Shown piece by piece: positions 43,543-53,700 of a stretch of 64,000 nt of DNA. Origin of the DNA: Brachionus plicatilis (lineage: Eukaryota; Rotifera; Eurotatoria; Ploima; Brachionidae); contig QEOQ01000207.1 in NCBI GenBank assembly GCA_010279815.1, positions 176,254-240,253 of the forward strand, written 5' to 3'. Both the position numbers and the translations under genes were made by a program. Under the pieces are notes generated by a model. That model searched no databases, had not been told where the DNA came from, and saw only the letters and a list, made by a program, of their open reading frames with translations. The first letter of the stretch is position 1; the number at the start of each line of letters is the position of its first letter.

Positions 43543-45468
43543 ATGTATAAAATAATTACGATTTTAGCAATTTTTTTATCATCAGTATTTTGTTCTAAAA
43601 TCAGTGATGTAATTCCAGAATTAAAATTAAAATTATATGACTACCAAATAAAGCAAAGCCAATCTTATGAGCCGCCATTCAAATGGGCAGAGAAGGCCGG
43701 TCTATTTAAAAGTGACATAAGAGTAAATTTTGTTGGCAGTCCAATCATGAGTGAACTTAGAAACGGGAAGTTGACTCAAATTTTCGACAATGACATGTTT
43801 TCTACAGGATGGATATTTAGTGCTTTATTTGATAGAAGTCTCTATGCACTTGATGTTCCTGATGTTTATTATTATCCGCTTGAAAATGGCCTCAAGGCAA
43901 TGAATGATTACCAAAACAAAAATGAAAATCAACCAAGGACAACACCAATTAGAACCTTTTGGCCACAGATTTATAACAAAACTTATGACATTTGGCAACA
44001 GCAGCCAGACAATATAAGAAATCTTATTCTTAACATCGAAAAGCTTCCATGGAATCAAATTGAAAAATTTCTAAGAACACTTCACTTGGACAAAATAGCT
44101 GATGCTCTTCAAGAAATCATTGATGAAGGACACACAGCTATTAAAGCTTTTCAAATTCCTCCTGATTTTGACGATACCTATCTAAATGTTGGCATTGGCT
44201 CAGCCTTGTTCAGACTCAGTAAATCGTATGGTAGTTTGTACAATGAATGGTCGAAAAATAACTCAAATTTCTATGAGTTAATAGAAAAAACAGTTCAGTA
44301 TGCATACAGGCCATTTGAAAACTCGGATCAGAGCATAATCGATCCTCGCACTTATTTCTATGCCAGACCATTTATTCTGGAGGCTGAGAAGAATAATCAG
44401 TCACTAGCTCTGATTACCACTTGGATTCAGAATATTGGTGAGCAGAGAACTAGACAAAAAAAAGGCGTTTCTATGCCATTTAATGTAAATAACATTGATG
44501 TGACCGTGTGTGCCAACAGTATCTATGGCATTACTGATGCAGCCATAATCGATTTAAATGGATTTCAACAAATGTTTGTGAAATCCGATCAAATTCAGCA
44601 GATTTATCTTAACACCACAAAATTTATAAGCTGGGCCATACAAACTAATTTTACAAAAAGACCAGATTTGGCCCAAGTTTACTATCCTTCCACTTATAAC
44701 TTTTTGTGGTACACTTCGAGAACTTTGTTTCTGCTAGAAAATGAATTCCGATCTTCTAGTGTGCCTAAATCAATAGGCGATGTTTTAACAGAGGCTAAAA
44801 GCTATCTATCCAAAGCATTGGAAAAAGAGGCAACTAATTTTTTCTTAGCAAAAGCTCAAAGGGATCATGAAGGCCATATTTTCTTCGAAGATTTTCTAGG
44901 TGTAGATGATACGGACATTTTTGGTAAAAAAAGCTCTACTGGCGAGGATAGAATATTTAGCACAAGTCAAGCGATCAATACTTTACTTTATACATGGACA
45001 TTTCATGATCGGGCTAGCAAAAAACTTCAATGGAAGGAAAATGTTTCTGCTAATGTAAAAGACCTGGTGCGTTCATCGATTACTTGGCTGTCAAAAAATG
45101 TTCTAAGCAAAAACTTAAAACCTTTAAATTCGTTTTTTTCAGGCTCTGTTAAAGGCTTCACATCGCTACCGTTTTGGTATCCGGCTAATTTTTTACAATA
45201 TTTAAATGGAACAGATGTCGATCCGAACAATTTGGATGAGGAGGATTTTGAGGATGTCATTTTTGGTGTTAAAGGAACTATTGATGAAGACGTATATCAA
45301 AAATTGTTACATGAGCCTCACTTTGGTCAAATGACGCCTATCGACTTCAATGGTTATAACGAAAAAGGAGAATTTTTTCCATTTTGGTCTTCAGAACCAT
45401 ATACTTATAGTGTTTCACTTCTGGCTCTTTCTCTTTTTGATAATATAAATGATTTAATTCATTTTTAA
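43543..45468 (+). CDS. Large secreted protein of unknown function
   Basis: A single exon of 641 aa with an ATG start. A clear signal peptide occupies about residues 1-17 (MYKIITILAIFLSSVFC). There is no other hydrophobic segment, so a soluble secreted or lumenal protein is expected. I do not recognise the family. Visible features: a Trp/Tyr-rich helical mature region, VNNIDVTVCANSIYGITDA near 315-333, and a run of acidic residues DPNNLDEEDFEDVIF near 567-581. The C-terminus is aromatic-rich (FFPFWSSEPYTYSVSLLALS). About ten NxS/T sites suggest glycosylation. The repeated helix-like pattern with conserved-looking Trp/Tyr could reflect an alpha/alpha-barrel fold as in terpenoid cyclases or glycosidases. 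That is a guess from texture only. A 1.9-kb intact frame with normal codon use is certainly a gene. Confidence 0.85.
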   Translation: MYKIITILAIFLSSVFCSKISDVIPELKLKLYDYQIKQSQSYEPPFKWAEKAGLFKSDIRVNFVGSPIMSELRNGKLTQIFDNDMFSTGWIFSALFDRSLYALDVPDVYYYPLENGLKAMNDYQNKNENQPRTTPIRTFWPQIYNKTYDIWQQQPDNIRNLILNIEKLPWNQIEKFLRTLHLDKIADALQEIIDEGHTAIKAFQIPPDFDDTYLNVGIGSALFRLSKSYGSLYNEWSKNNSNFYELIEKTVQYAYRPFENSDQSIIDPRTYFYARPFILEAEKNNQSLALITTWIQNIGEQRTRQKKGVSMPFNVNNIDVTVCANSIYGITDAAIIDLNGFQQMFVKSDQIQQIYLNTTKFISWAIQTNFTKRPDLAQVYYPSTYNFLWYTSRTLFLLENEFRSSSVPKSIGDVLTEAKSYLSKALEKEATNFFLAKAQRDHEGHIFFEDFLGVDDTDIFGKKSSTGEDRIFSTSQAINTLLYTWTFHDRASKKLQWKENVSANVKDLVRSSITWLSKNVLSKNLKPLNSFFSGSVKGFTSLPFWYPANFLQYLNGTDVDPNNLDEEDFEDVIFGVKGTIDEDVYQKLLHEPHFGQMTPIDFNGYNEKGEFFPFWSSEPYTYSVSLLALSLFDNINDLIHF

Positions 45469-45879
45469 TAATCAGCAGATAGCAGATTCATGTCATTTCA
45501 TTATCATTAATATTAATAGTTAAAAAATAAAAAATTTTACAAAATAAAAAGAGTAAATTTTTTGTTTTTGAATTTACAGCAAGTTGAATGTACAAATAAT
45601 TTGTAATTTCAAAATTTTCGTTTGTTTAGATTAAGAGAAATTTAGTTTTAAAATTTAACTATTGAATTTTTTCTGAAAAATGTCAATTAATGCAATTATA
45701 CACTTTTTGAATATATTTAATAATAATTGTGAAAAACTCAGAAAAGTTAACTGATTAAATAAAAAATAAATTGAAAAAGTATTGATAAATGCAAAATTTA
45801 CTATAAAGAAAATTTTTTTCCTAAATTTTTATAACTGATATTATTCTTTTTAATTTTTCTAAATTGTATTAAAATTATA

Positions 45880-46395
45880 CAGTGTTTAAAGTTAAACTGT
45901 ATAATGGGTAAGATTACATCATTTTACGTAATTTTATGTCAGAAAATTTGCATTAAGTTTTTTGATATTTTTTTAAAATCATCTTTTGACAAAAAAAAAA
46001 ATATGGGTACTTTCCTAATATTACTTAACTTAAAAATATTACTTAAAATATATCACAGAAAATTAATTATTATTACATTAAATTGTGTAATTTTACGAAA
46101 ATTAATGTTAAAAAAGTAATAAAGTGTTATGTTTTTTTTTCAAAAATTGTCTTATAAAATTCAAATTTTTATTGATTTTTCACTTTTACCTCTAAAATTC
46201 AGTTTTTTTGGCCGTAAGCGTTTTTGACGTAACTTCCTAAAGCTAGTGTAATTTTACGCAAATTACGTAAGATTATGTTATCCTTCTTTTTCTTACATAC
46301 AAGTGATGTAATATTATCTAAGCTTACATTTTCTGGCATAAAATTACGTAAAATGATGTAATCTTACCCATTATACAGTTTAATTTTAAACACTG
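45880..46395. mobile_element. Tc1/mariner-type MITE, 516 bp
   Basis: The termini are inverted repeats of about 68 bp with two mismatches, starting CAGTGTTTAAAGTTAAACTG on the left and CAGTGTTTAAAATTAAACTG on the right (read from the other strand). Both continue TATAATGGGTAAGATTACAT. A TA dinucleotide flanks each end (45878-45879 and 46396-46397), the Tc1/mariner target duplication. Inside are subterminal ACGTAA/TTACGT blocks in both orientations and no transposase. The short open frame running out of the left arm is not a gene. Confidence 0.82.
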
Positions 46396-46397
46396 TA

Positions 46398-46779
46398 AAT
46401 TAAACATAATTTTACAAAAAAACTAAAATCAACTTATAGACGTTTAAAACGGTTTTTAGAAATTTTTTGAGCCAGAGAAGGATGTTTTGTACAATTAGAA
46501 AATTTTTTGGAACAATAATTGGATAATTTAGAATATTATTGTATGAATTTTGATGAAAAATTTGAGTTCTGTAATCTAGTTTCTAATTTATATATTAATA
46601 ATTCTTTGTTTATTACAATTTGGTTCATAAAGTGTTAAAGGATAAACAAAATTCATTAATAAAGTTAAATAATAATTAATTTTTTTTAATTTAATTTGCA
46701 TTTCGATATTGCAAAGATTATATTAAGATTTAACGCTTGTTAAATTAAATTAAATTATTACATCTTATTGGACGGGGGG
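46398..46779. other. Intergenic, no gene seen
   Basis: AT-rich sequence between two DNA transposons. Nothing further is recognised. Confidence 0.35.
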
Positions 46780-47415
46780 TTTTGACGCATAAATACAAAT
46801 AATCAAGCATAAAAAATTAAACCATAGCATAATGAATAAAAAGTTAAAATTTTTTTTTTGTTTTTTTTTCTCGCATATTTTTTTTTATTAAAGCATAAAA
46901 ATATTTTGAAAGCATAAGAATATTTAATTTCAAGCATAAATAATCAAAAATTTATTAAGAATAAGATAAAAAAAATATAAAAAAGATATGAGTGGTATAA
47001 ACAGAGACTTAATTGGACAGTTAAAGATTGGTACATAGTCATTTTCAATGACGAGTTCAATTTTTAGGTCTTTAATCGTAAATCAAGAGTAAAAGTAAAA
47101 AAGTTTATAAATGGGAAGTTTCATCCGAAGTTCTGTTTACCAAGGTTACAGAACGGTGGAGGTTCAGTCGGTATCTGGTGATGTATAATTTTTTATTTTG
47201 GTTTTATTTTTATTGATTGAAGACAAAAAAATAAAAAATAAAAGAGTAAAATAAAATACGAATGGTTAAAAATCAAAATAATACCTATTTTTGTTTTATG
47301 CTATAATATTTTTTTTATTCTTAACTTGCTTTATTTTATGCGAGACTAATTTTTATATGCTTTAATGATACAATCTTTATACTATACTTAATTTTTTTTG
47401 GTTTATGCGCTATTT
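46780..47415 (+). mobile_element. Degenerate Tc1-like transposon remnant
   Basis: On the plus strand at about 46996-47185 the frame reads NWTVKDWYIVIFNDEFNF, a stop, then VFNRKSRVKVKKF and NGGGSVGIW. This is the DDE transposase region of Tc1 elements (WT..DW..V+FSDE ... GGGS+M+W). The second catalytic Asp is retained in the NDE motif; one internal stop and a stop after IW show decay. Both flanks carry many GCATAAA/TTTATGC motifs, and the outer ends (GACGCATAAATAC, and on the other strand AGCGCATAAACCA) are roughly inverted, so long repeat-rich ends are likely. Boundaries are approximate. Confidence 0.6.
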
Positions 47416-47419
47416 AATT

Positions 47420-47981
47420 TTTTTGACAATTGACAATGATATAAAATTTGAATCTATTCAGATTTGTGATTTTATTGAAAATTATTAATTTTTTTATTTA
47501 ATTAATGTTATTAAATTTTATTTTTAGGGCTTGCATTTCAATATTCTATAATAAAAATATTTTTAGTAAAAAATTTGAAAAATTTTAATTATCAATATTT
47601 TTATTTGTTAAGCTTTTGTGCATTTAATTAGAAAATGTTTATTAATCACGTAAAAAACGCGAAGAAATGATAGTTTTTGCATAAATTTTCTTTTATATGA
47701 AGTAAAAATGCTATTTTTTAAGGTCTTTTTTTTTCTCTGCTTTTTAAAAGGCTCTTTAAAATTAGGCTTTGAATTTTGCAACCTATTTTCAACCAATTTT
47801 TTTAATTAAATATTAATAATTCATCTAAATATTTAATCGTATTTATTATTTTTTGAATTCTTTAACTTGCTTGTCATGCTTAAGCTTTTATAAGATCTAG
47901 ACATAATTAACTTTGTTTAAATTCACAGGTAAATATCTATTTTATTTTAACAAAAGAAAATATAATTAATAATTTTTGCAA
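47420..47981. other. Intergenic, no gene seen
   Basis: AT-rich upstream region of the kinase gene. No gene is recognised. Confidence 0.35.
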
Positions 47982-49291
47982 ATGTGTCCAATTTTTTCAA
48001 AATTACGTAGACATTTTCCTAAATCAAAAATTTTGCAATATGCCGTGTCCAAAACTGAGTGTGAGCCAAAAAATGACTTAACAGTGTTTAATGAATATGC
48101 CCGAGAGAACTCGTTGTTGCTGAAAGTTCAAAATCCATTTGAGATTTGGAAATTGACAAAATTAATTGGAATTGGTGCATTTGGAAAGATTTTCAGAGTT
48201 GAAAATATTTATGATGGAAAAGAAGCGGCCATGAAAGTTATTAATACAGACGAATATTTTGATCTAGACAATCTAATTGACGAAATAGAAATCATGATAA
48301 AATGTCGACACAAAAATATTTGTAATTTTTATGATTCTTTTGTTTATGACTCTAAAATTTACATAATCATGGAATTTTGCGAATTTGGTTCACTAGATTC
48401 AATCATGTGCAAACTGAATCGAAATTTTAATGAAAACGAAATCAGATTTATTGTAAGACAGGTTCTTGAAGCTTTAGTTTTTTTGCATGAAACAGCTTTT
48501 GTTATTCATAGGGATATAAAAGCTGCTAATATTTTACTAACTAAAAATGGTAAAATTAAACTAACTGATTTTGGAGTGTCAGCAAATAATTGGTATCTTG
48601 AGCAAAATAAGACAAAACTTGCTGGATCACCATATTGGATTTCACCTGAAATGCTTAGTTGTAAAAAAGAAATGTTTAGAACTTATAATAACAAAGTTGA
48701 CATTTGGTCTTTGGGAATCACTTGTATTGAGCTTGCTGAGAAGGTTCCACCAAACAATTTGCTAAAACCTAAGGATGCAATGAAAAAAACTTACTGGGAT
48801 TGTAATTCACCGGGATTTCAAGAACCAGATACGTGGTCTATAGAATTTCAAGACTTTGTTTCACAATGTTTGATTAAAAATCCTGAAAAAAGGTTAAATG
48901 CTTCTGAACTCTTAGAGGTTTGCTTTTTTTGTTTTCAATCAATTAATCATTTTATAATAATATCATTTTATTTTAATTTTTTCAAGCATTCATTCATCAT
49001 AAAAGAAAAAGCCAAGCATTCGAATTTTATACGAAATAATAAAATTTTTGACTTGTTTAATTCCAGTTGTTTGACCAACAATTTTAATAAAACCAACAAC
49101 AATAATTCATCTGATACTCAAGGCAATGGAAAGTTATTAGAATGTTAGAAAAGTAATTGTCTAATATTCCATTTGAAGAACCAACAAAATTTTCAAGATT
49201 TTTGATCCAAATTAAAAAATTTATTATTCAATCTAATGCCAAAGAAAAGCTTAAATCTAAAAAATTTATTGAAGAAATTAAAATTAAGTAA
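47982..49291 (+). CDS. STE20-type Ser/Thr protein kinase (germinal-centre-kinase-like), probable frameshift near 3' end
   Basis: The ATG at 47982 starts a protein whose kinase domain runs from about residue 56. It has GIGAFG (61-68), Lys85 in AAMKVI, DEIEIM, HRDIKAANIL, TDFGVSA, GSPYWISPEM and DIWSLGITCIELAE. All catalytic residues are present, and the SPYW/SPEM block is typical of STE20 kinases. Exon 1 is 47982-48917 and exon 2 starts at 48987, joined as LLE-HSFI, the usual end of the domain. The 69-bp intron between them is a multiple of three and stop-free, so a read-through form would add 23 hydrophobic residues. In frame, the protein stops at TAG 49146-49148, giving about 344 aa. A second frame from about 49131 reads VIRMLE, then after a 45-bp GT-AG intron (49153-49197) continues FLIQIKKFIIQSNAKEKLKS to a TAA at 49291. 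One missing A at GGAAAG (49130-49132) would join the two. Confidence 0.85.
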
Positions 49292-49643
49292 TTAATATCT
49301 ACAGTCTCTTAATTTTTTCCATTTTTGAGTCGTTGTAAAGTCTTTTTAAAGACAAGTCAATATCTTAACTTATAATTGGATTAAAAGATTTTTAAAGCTA
49401 AAAATAAACAAAATTCTATAGAAATAAAAATAAAAAAACAGTACCTTTTATGAAATTTATTTTTATGACGATTTAAAATTTTTTGGATTTTGGATTCACT
49501 TACTTTTTAAAATCAAAAAAAATATTTTGGTAAATTTTATAAACGTGTTAAATTCAAAATATTCTCCAAATAAACTCATGACCACTTGATCATTGAATCA
49601 CTGAAAATTATTATTTTTTGATCTATATTCTTAAAGAATTAAC

Positions 49644-50136
49644 GACATTGTGAATTTTGGTACAAAAATCAAAAACAAAGTATTAAAAGTACGAAATCTT
49701 AAGTTCTGAGGAACCAAAATATGTTCTGTAAATTTTAGCAACTGATACATCCTTTGTACCACCAATATACTGATTCTGCAAAACTCTGCATAATTCAGAA
49801 TATTGAGAATTTTAGTACAAAAAACAAAACCAAAATCTATAAAACGCCAGAGCTTTATAAACCGACTAAAACATGTTCTGTAAATTGTAGAAATTGATAC
49901 TTCCTTTGTTGCGCCACTTAGAGTTGAGTTGGATTTTTAATATAATATGATATTCCAAATTTACAATTTTCTGGTTTTTGCAGATTTATTGCAGAGTGTT
50001 GCAGAAGCAGTATATTGGTGGTACAAAGGATGTATCACTTGCTAAAATTTACAGAACATATTTGGGTCCTTCAGAACTTAAGATTTGGTACTTTTAATAC
50101 TTTGTTTTTGATTTTTGTACCAAAATTCACAATGTC
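49644..50136. mobile_element. MITE with long inverted repeats and 8-bp target duplication, 493 bp
   Basis: Terminal inverted repeats of about 160 bp begin GACATTGTGAATTTTGGTAC on both sides and share TATGTTCTGTAAATTTTAGC and ACATCCTTTGTACCACCAAT. The flanks are GAATTAAC at 49636-49643 and 50138-50145. Between the arms, at about 49800-49925, is a third, more diverged copy in the left arm's orientation (GAGAATTTTAGTACAAAAA, CATGTTCTGTAAATTGTAG). The element therefore holds a tandem plus inverted triplet. The 8-bp duplication fits hAT or P-type transposases. It lies downstream of the kinase gene, possibly inside a further intron. Confidence 0.75.
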
Positions 50137-50145
50137 AGAATTAAC

Positions 50146-50383
50146 AAATAACGGATATGTGCTTTTAAACAAAATTCTAAAAATATCTCGCTTCAAACTT
50201 TTAACGTATTATATAAATAAATCAATACATTGCGTTTTATCTATACCGATAATAATTATTTTTAAAATATCAAAAAAACAATATGGCATTTTTATGAAAA
50301 AAAATTTATTTTTAGAAGTCCGAAAATCTCAAAACAACGCTTTGCAAACAATGCGACTGATTGCAAAGCTTTTGAATCAATGA
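50146..50383 (+). other. Possible terminal exon or unassigned frame
   Basis: Open in one frame to a TGA at 50381-50383. After a splice-acceptor-like TTTATTTTTAG near 50316 it encodes VRKSQNNALQTMRLIAKLLN, which has balanced composition. It could be a last exon spliced to the kinase gene through an intron containing the MITE, since GTAATT after position 49287 could serve as donor. It could also be chance. The 5' part is low complexity. Confidence 0.2.
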
Positions 50384-50736
50384 AAAAATATTAAAAAATT
50401 TAAAAATAAAGAAAATTTTTACAAAATTAAATATTTACCTATTTTCTTTAAAATGTCATTAACGAGATAAATAAAATTAAAATATTTTTTATGAATTAAA
50501 AAAAAAATATTAATAATTACAATATTAAGTATTTAAAATCGTTTTACTTTTCCAGTATTTTTTAATGTACTGGTTTTTAATTTTTTATTGTGTAACAATT
50601 TGATCATTGGGTAATAATTTATTAAAATAAACGAAACAATTCCATTTTAAAAAATTTAAAAAATATATTTAATCAACTCTGTCAAAGTTGTAACCAATAA
50701 AACCAGATTTTTTTTAAGTTATTTTTAAATTAAAGG
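50384..50736. other. Intergenic, no gene seen
   Basis: AT-rich spacer between the convergent kinase and USP genes. Confidence 0.4.
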
Positions 50737-53700
50737 CTATAAATTGCTTTTTCCGTTGTATATTCTTTCTCTGTTTCCATTTAAATTCTTGGATCCAGAT
50801 GAGACCATAAGTTCAGGTCCGCCACCATAGATTCCTAACAAAAACTTCCACATGTCTTCGCTTATTTTAAAATTACTTATTTCTAAAAATAAAATTTAAT
50901 CACAAAAATACTCTATCAAAAGATATAGCTTACTTGGATTCAGTTGATTAATTTTTGTTTTGTTTTTATCCTTTTGCTTTTGAGGCAAGCAAATCGGATG
51001 GTTGTTTATTTCGCCAGGAATTTGATGCTCCATGGGACATTCATTCAATTGGACAAATTTTTCCCATTCTTTAAACCACGATTTACTAATTGCGTACACA
51101 TTTATTTGATCGGACTTAGATGAATGCTGTTCTTGATTCCATTTATCCTGAAGTCTCAGAAACTCTTCTTTTTCATATAATTGACGCTGTTTAAGGGCTT
51201 CGTCGTTCAATTGGCACAGTTTACAAGGGTATAAATAATTGCATTCGTTTTTGAAGTCAATTGTATTTCGATTATATTTAAGACCAAAATTTTCTAGTAA
51301 AAAATTCCAAGTATCTTGCGTGCAAGATATAACCAAATCATCTATAATTTTCCACTTTTTTGGATTCACAAGATTGTGCTTGCATATAAAATCAGAATTA
51401 TCAATAGCACCACACTCGCCAAAGTATTTCAATTTATGCAACCATTGTTTGCTGATGTAATATGGTCGAAGCATCGAGTTACCAAAATTATCTTCAATTC
51501 GCGATGAAATCATTTCTCTTAAATTATCCTTAATTCCGTCGGTTTTAATATTTTTTTTCCTTAAAAAATAAGCCAAAAATGATCTTTTTAAAAATTTAAT
51601 TATTTAATAATACTTGTAAAAAAGCACATAACCCTGACTGTTTTGTACTGTTAGAGACTCAACTTGACGACAATAACTATCGTCATATTCATACCATTCT
51701 TCGTTAAAATGGTTACGTGCATAAGAGATATAGTGACCGCCTTCTGGACCACCATAATGACATATCACAGAGCTCAAATCGTACTGAGTTATTTCATTTT
51801 TGCAGTCTTATTTTTAAATTAAAAATATTTAGATTGTTTTTAAAAATAAATTCTTAAAAATCTTTAAAAAAATATATCCTAAAATTTTTTAATTATTTCA
51901 AAAACAATATTAAGAGAACATTTGCATATATAAATAATAAATTCTAAAATTAAAAATAAGAAAGAAGGCTTAAAAAAAAAAATTTCAAAGTAAAATATTA
52001 TTTTGTTTGATTGTTTCTAAATTTTTAGAAAAATTTAGCTAATTTTGATCACTTAAATACTCAAATTATCTAAATAACAAATTTGAATTTAAATAATTAA
52101 TGAATAATCTTATAGAATAAACTTGCATATTAAGAATAAATGCTTTAACTTCTGATTCTTCAAGTTTTAAACCTGCCATTAACAATCACTAAGATGTCAT
52201 CAATCATGTTCATGAACTAACTTTAAATAAGTTGTGTGGTTAAAAGAAGCCAAAAAAAATAATTTCTAATATTTAAAAATAAACGATTGATAACTGATTT
52301 ATTAGTAAAACGAACGAAATTCAATTCAATACACAAAAAAATCTTGAGAAAAACTACCGCTTCAAGAATTTATTGAATCTTTCGATAAGTTTTAATAATA
52401 AATTAAATAATTTAAATGTTTTTGACAAATAAATTAACTTAAAAATATTCAAATAATTTGAAAAGCTAATGCTAAGGATAAGAATAAGATTAGATGCAAA
52501 TTTTAGAAAAATTTAAAAAATAATTTTTAATACAAACTAACTTACAATAAGTTAATAAATTTTAAAAGTTAGTTAACCCTTCTAAGAAAATTGACTTTTA
52601 TTTTTTGAAAATAGATAGCTGAAAATTACATTTTTAGTAAGACAGTCTAATTATTTTATGTGTGAACGGGGTTACAACTTTTAAATTAGCTTAGAAAATT
52701 GAAATTTCCAGTAGGCATTGGGAATTTTTTTCTAAAAATAAGTAATTGAGTGTCCAGAAAATCTATATAAAAAAACAGCTTGTTGAAAAAAAAAATTTTT
52801 TTCATATTTTTTTGTGAGCCAAAAATAAAATAGGTCAAAATGGGTGATTATCAAATAATGTATTTGGTTTAGGGTTTAAATCTCAGATATTTTAATCTTA
52901 TTAAAATCACCTTTTTTGCCATGTAATCTCAAAAATGTTCAACGAATTTGCTAAAGAAAAAATATTCTTTCTTTTTTTTTCTAAGCAGACTTTTTAAAGG
53001 GTTGAATTTTGGGCCAATTCGGTTAATAGAGTATCACCCCATTTGTGCCGAAATTCACCCAATAAACCTTGAAAATAACTCATTTAAACCATATCAACCA
53101 TTTTAAAAATACATGATCATCCCATCTGGGAGGTTTTAAGAAAAAATTCGCCAATCGGGTTAACAGGTTTAGCCGAATTATCCCTCACCCCATTAACCCA
53201 AGAAGCTAACCGGGTGACCCAAAAATTCCGGACTAAATGGGTAATTAAATTTCGCGTTTTCTATCGCTACTGAGTCTTTAGGAAAATTTTCAAAAAAATA
53301 GGTGACCTGGTTAGGCTGTCTTACCTATGAGTCTTTAAAATTGTTTTTTTTTTCTATTACTTAATTTAAATTTTACCTAAATGCACAAACGGTTGCATAT
53401 TTAAGTTATCAAGCGGAAACGATACATAAGAATTTATTTTGCCCGTGGAGAACATTGAATCGTGTCTAAAACGCTTCAAATGAATAATCAAAACCTTAAA
53501 TTAAATTTAAAAATAAATTATTTTTTAAATAATTTTTTTTCAGTCACTTCAGGAAGATAAAGAATCTTGGAATTTTTCACTCCATTAGTCAATCTTGAAA
53601 AAAAAATATTTTTAATTATTTTTTTTAATTAAAAAAATCTCATGTAAAATAACTTTTTGCATTTTTCACAACTGTACATATTTTCGTCCTTAAGATCATC

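Noticed and set aside
45904..46119. 71-codon open frame starting inside the left repeat of the MITE
   Set aside because: Starts in a terminal inverted repeat and consists of Ile/Leu/Lys-rich noise. The element is non-autonomous.
50015..50145. Start of a 122-codon open frame
   Set aside because: This part lies entirely in the right arm of the MITE at 49644-50136. Only the part beyond 50146 was kept as a possible exon.
51584..51613. A 30-nt intron in the USP gene ending at TTTTTAAAAAG
   Set aside because: The acceptor at 51560 gives a 54-bp intron, the usual size here, with a better pyrimidine tract and the same phase.
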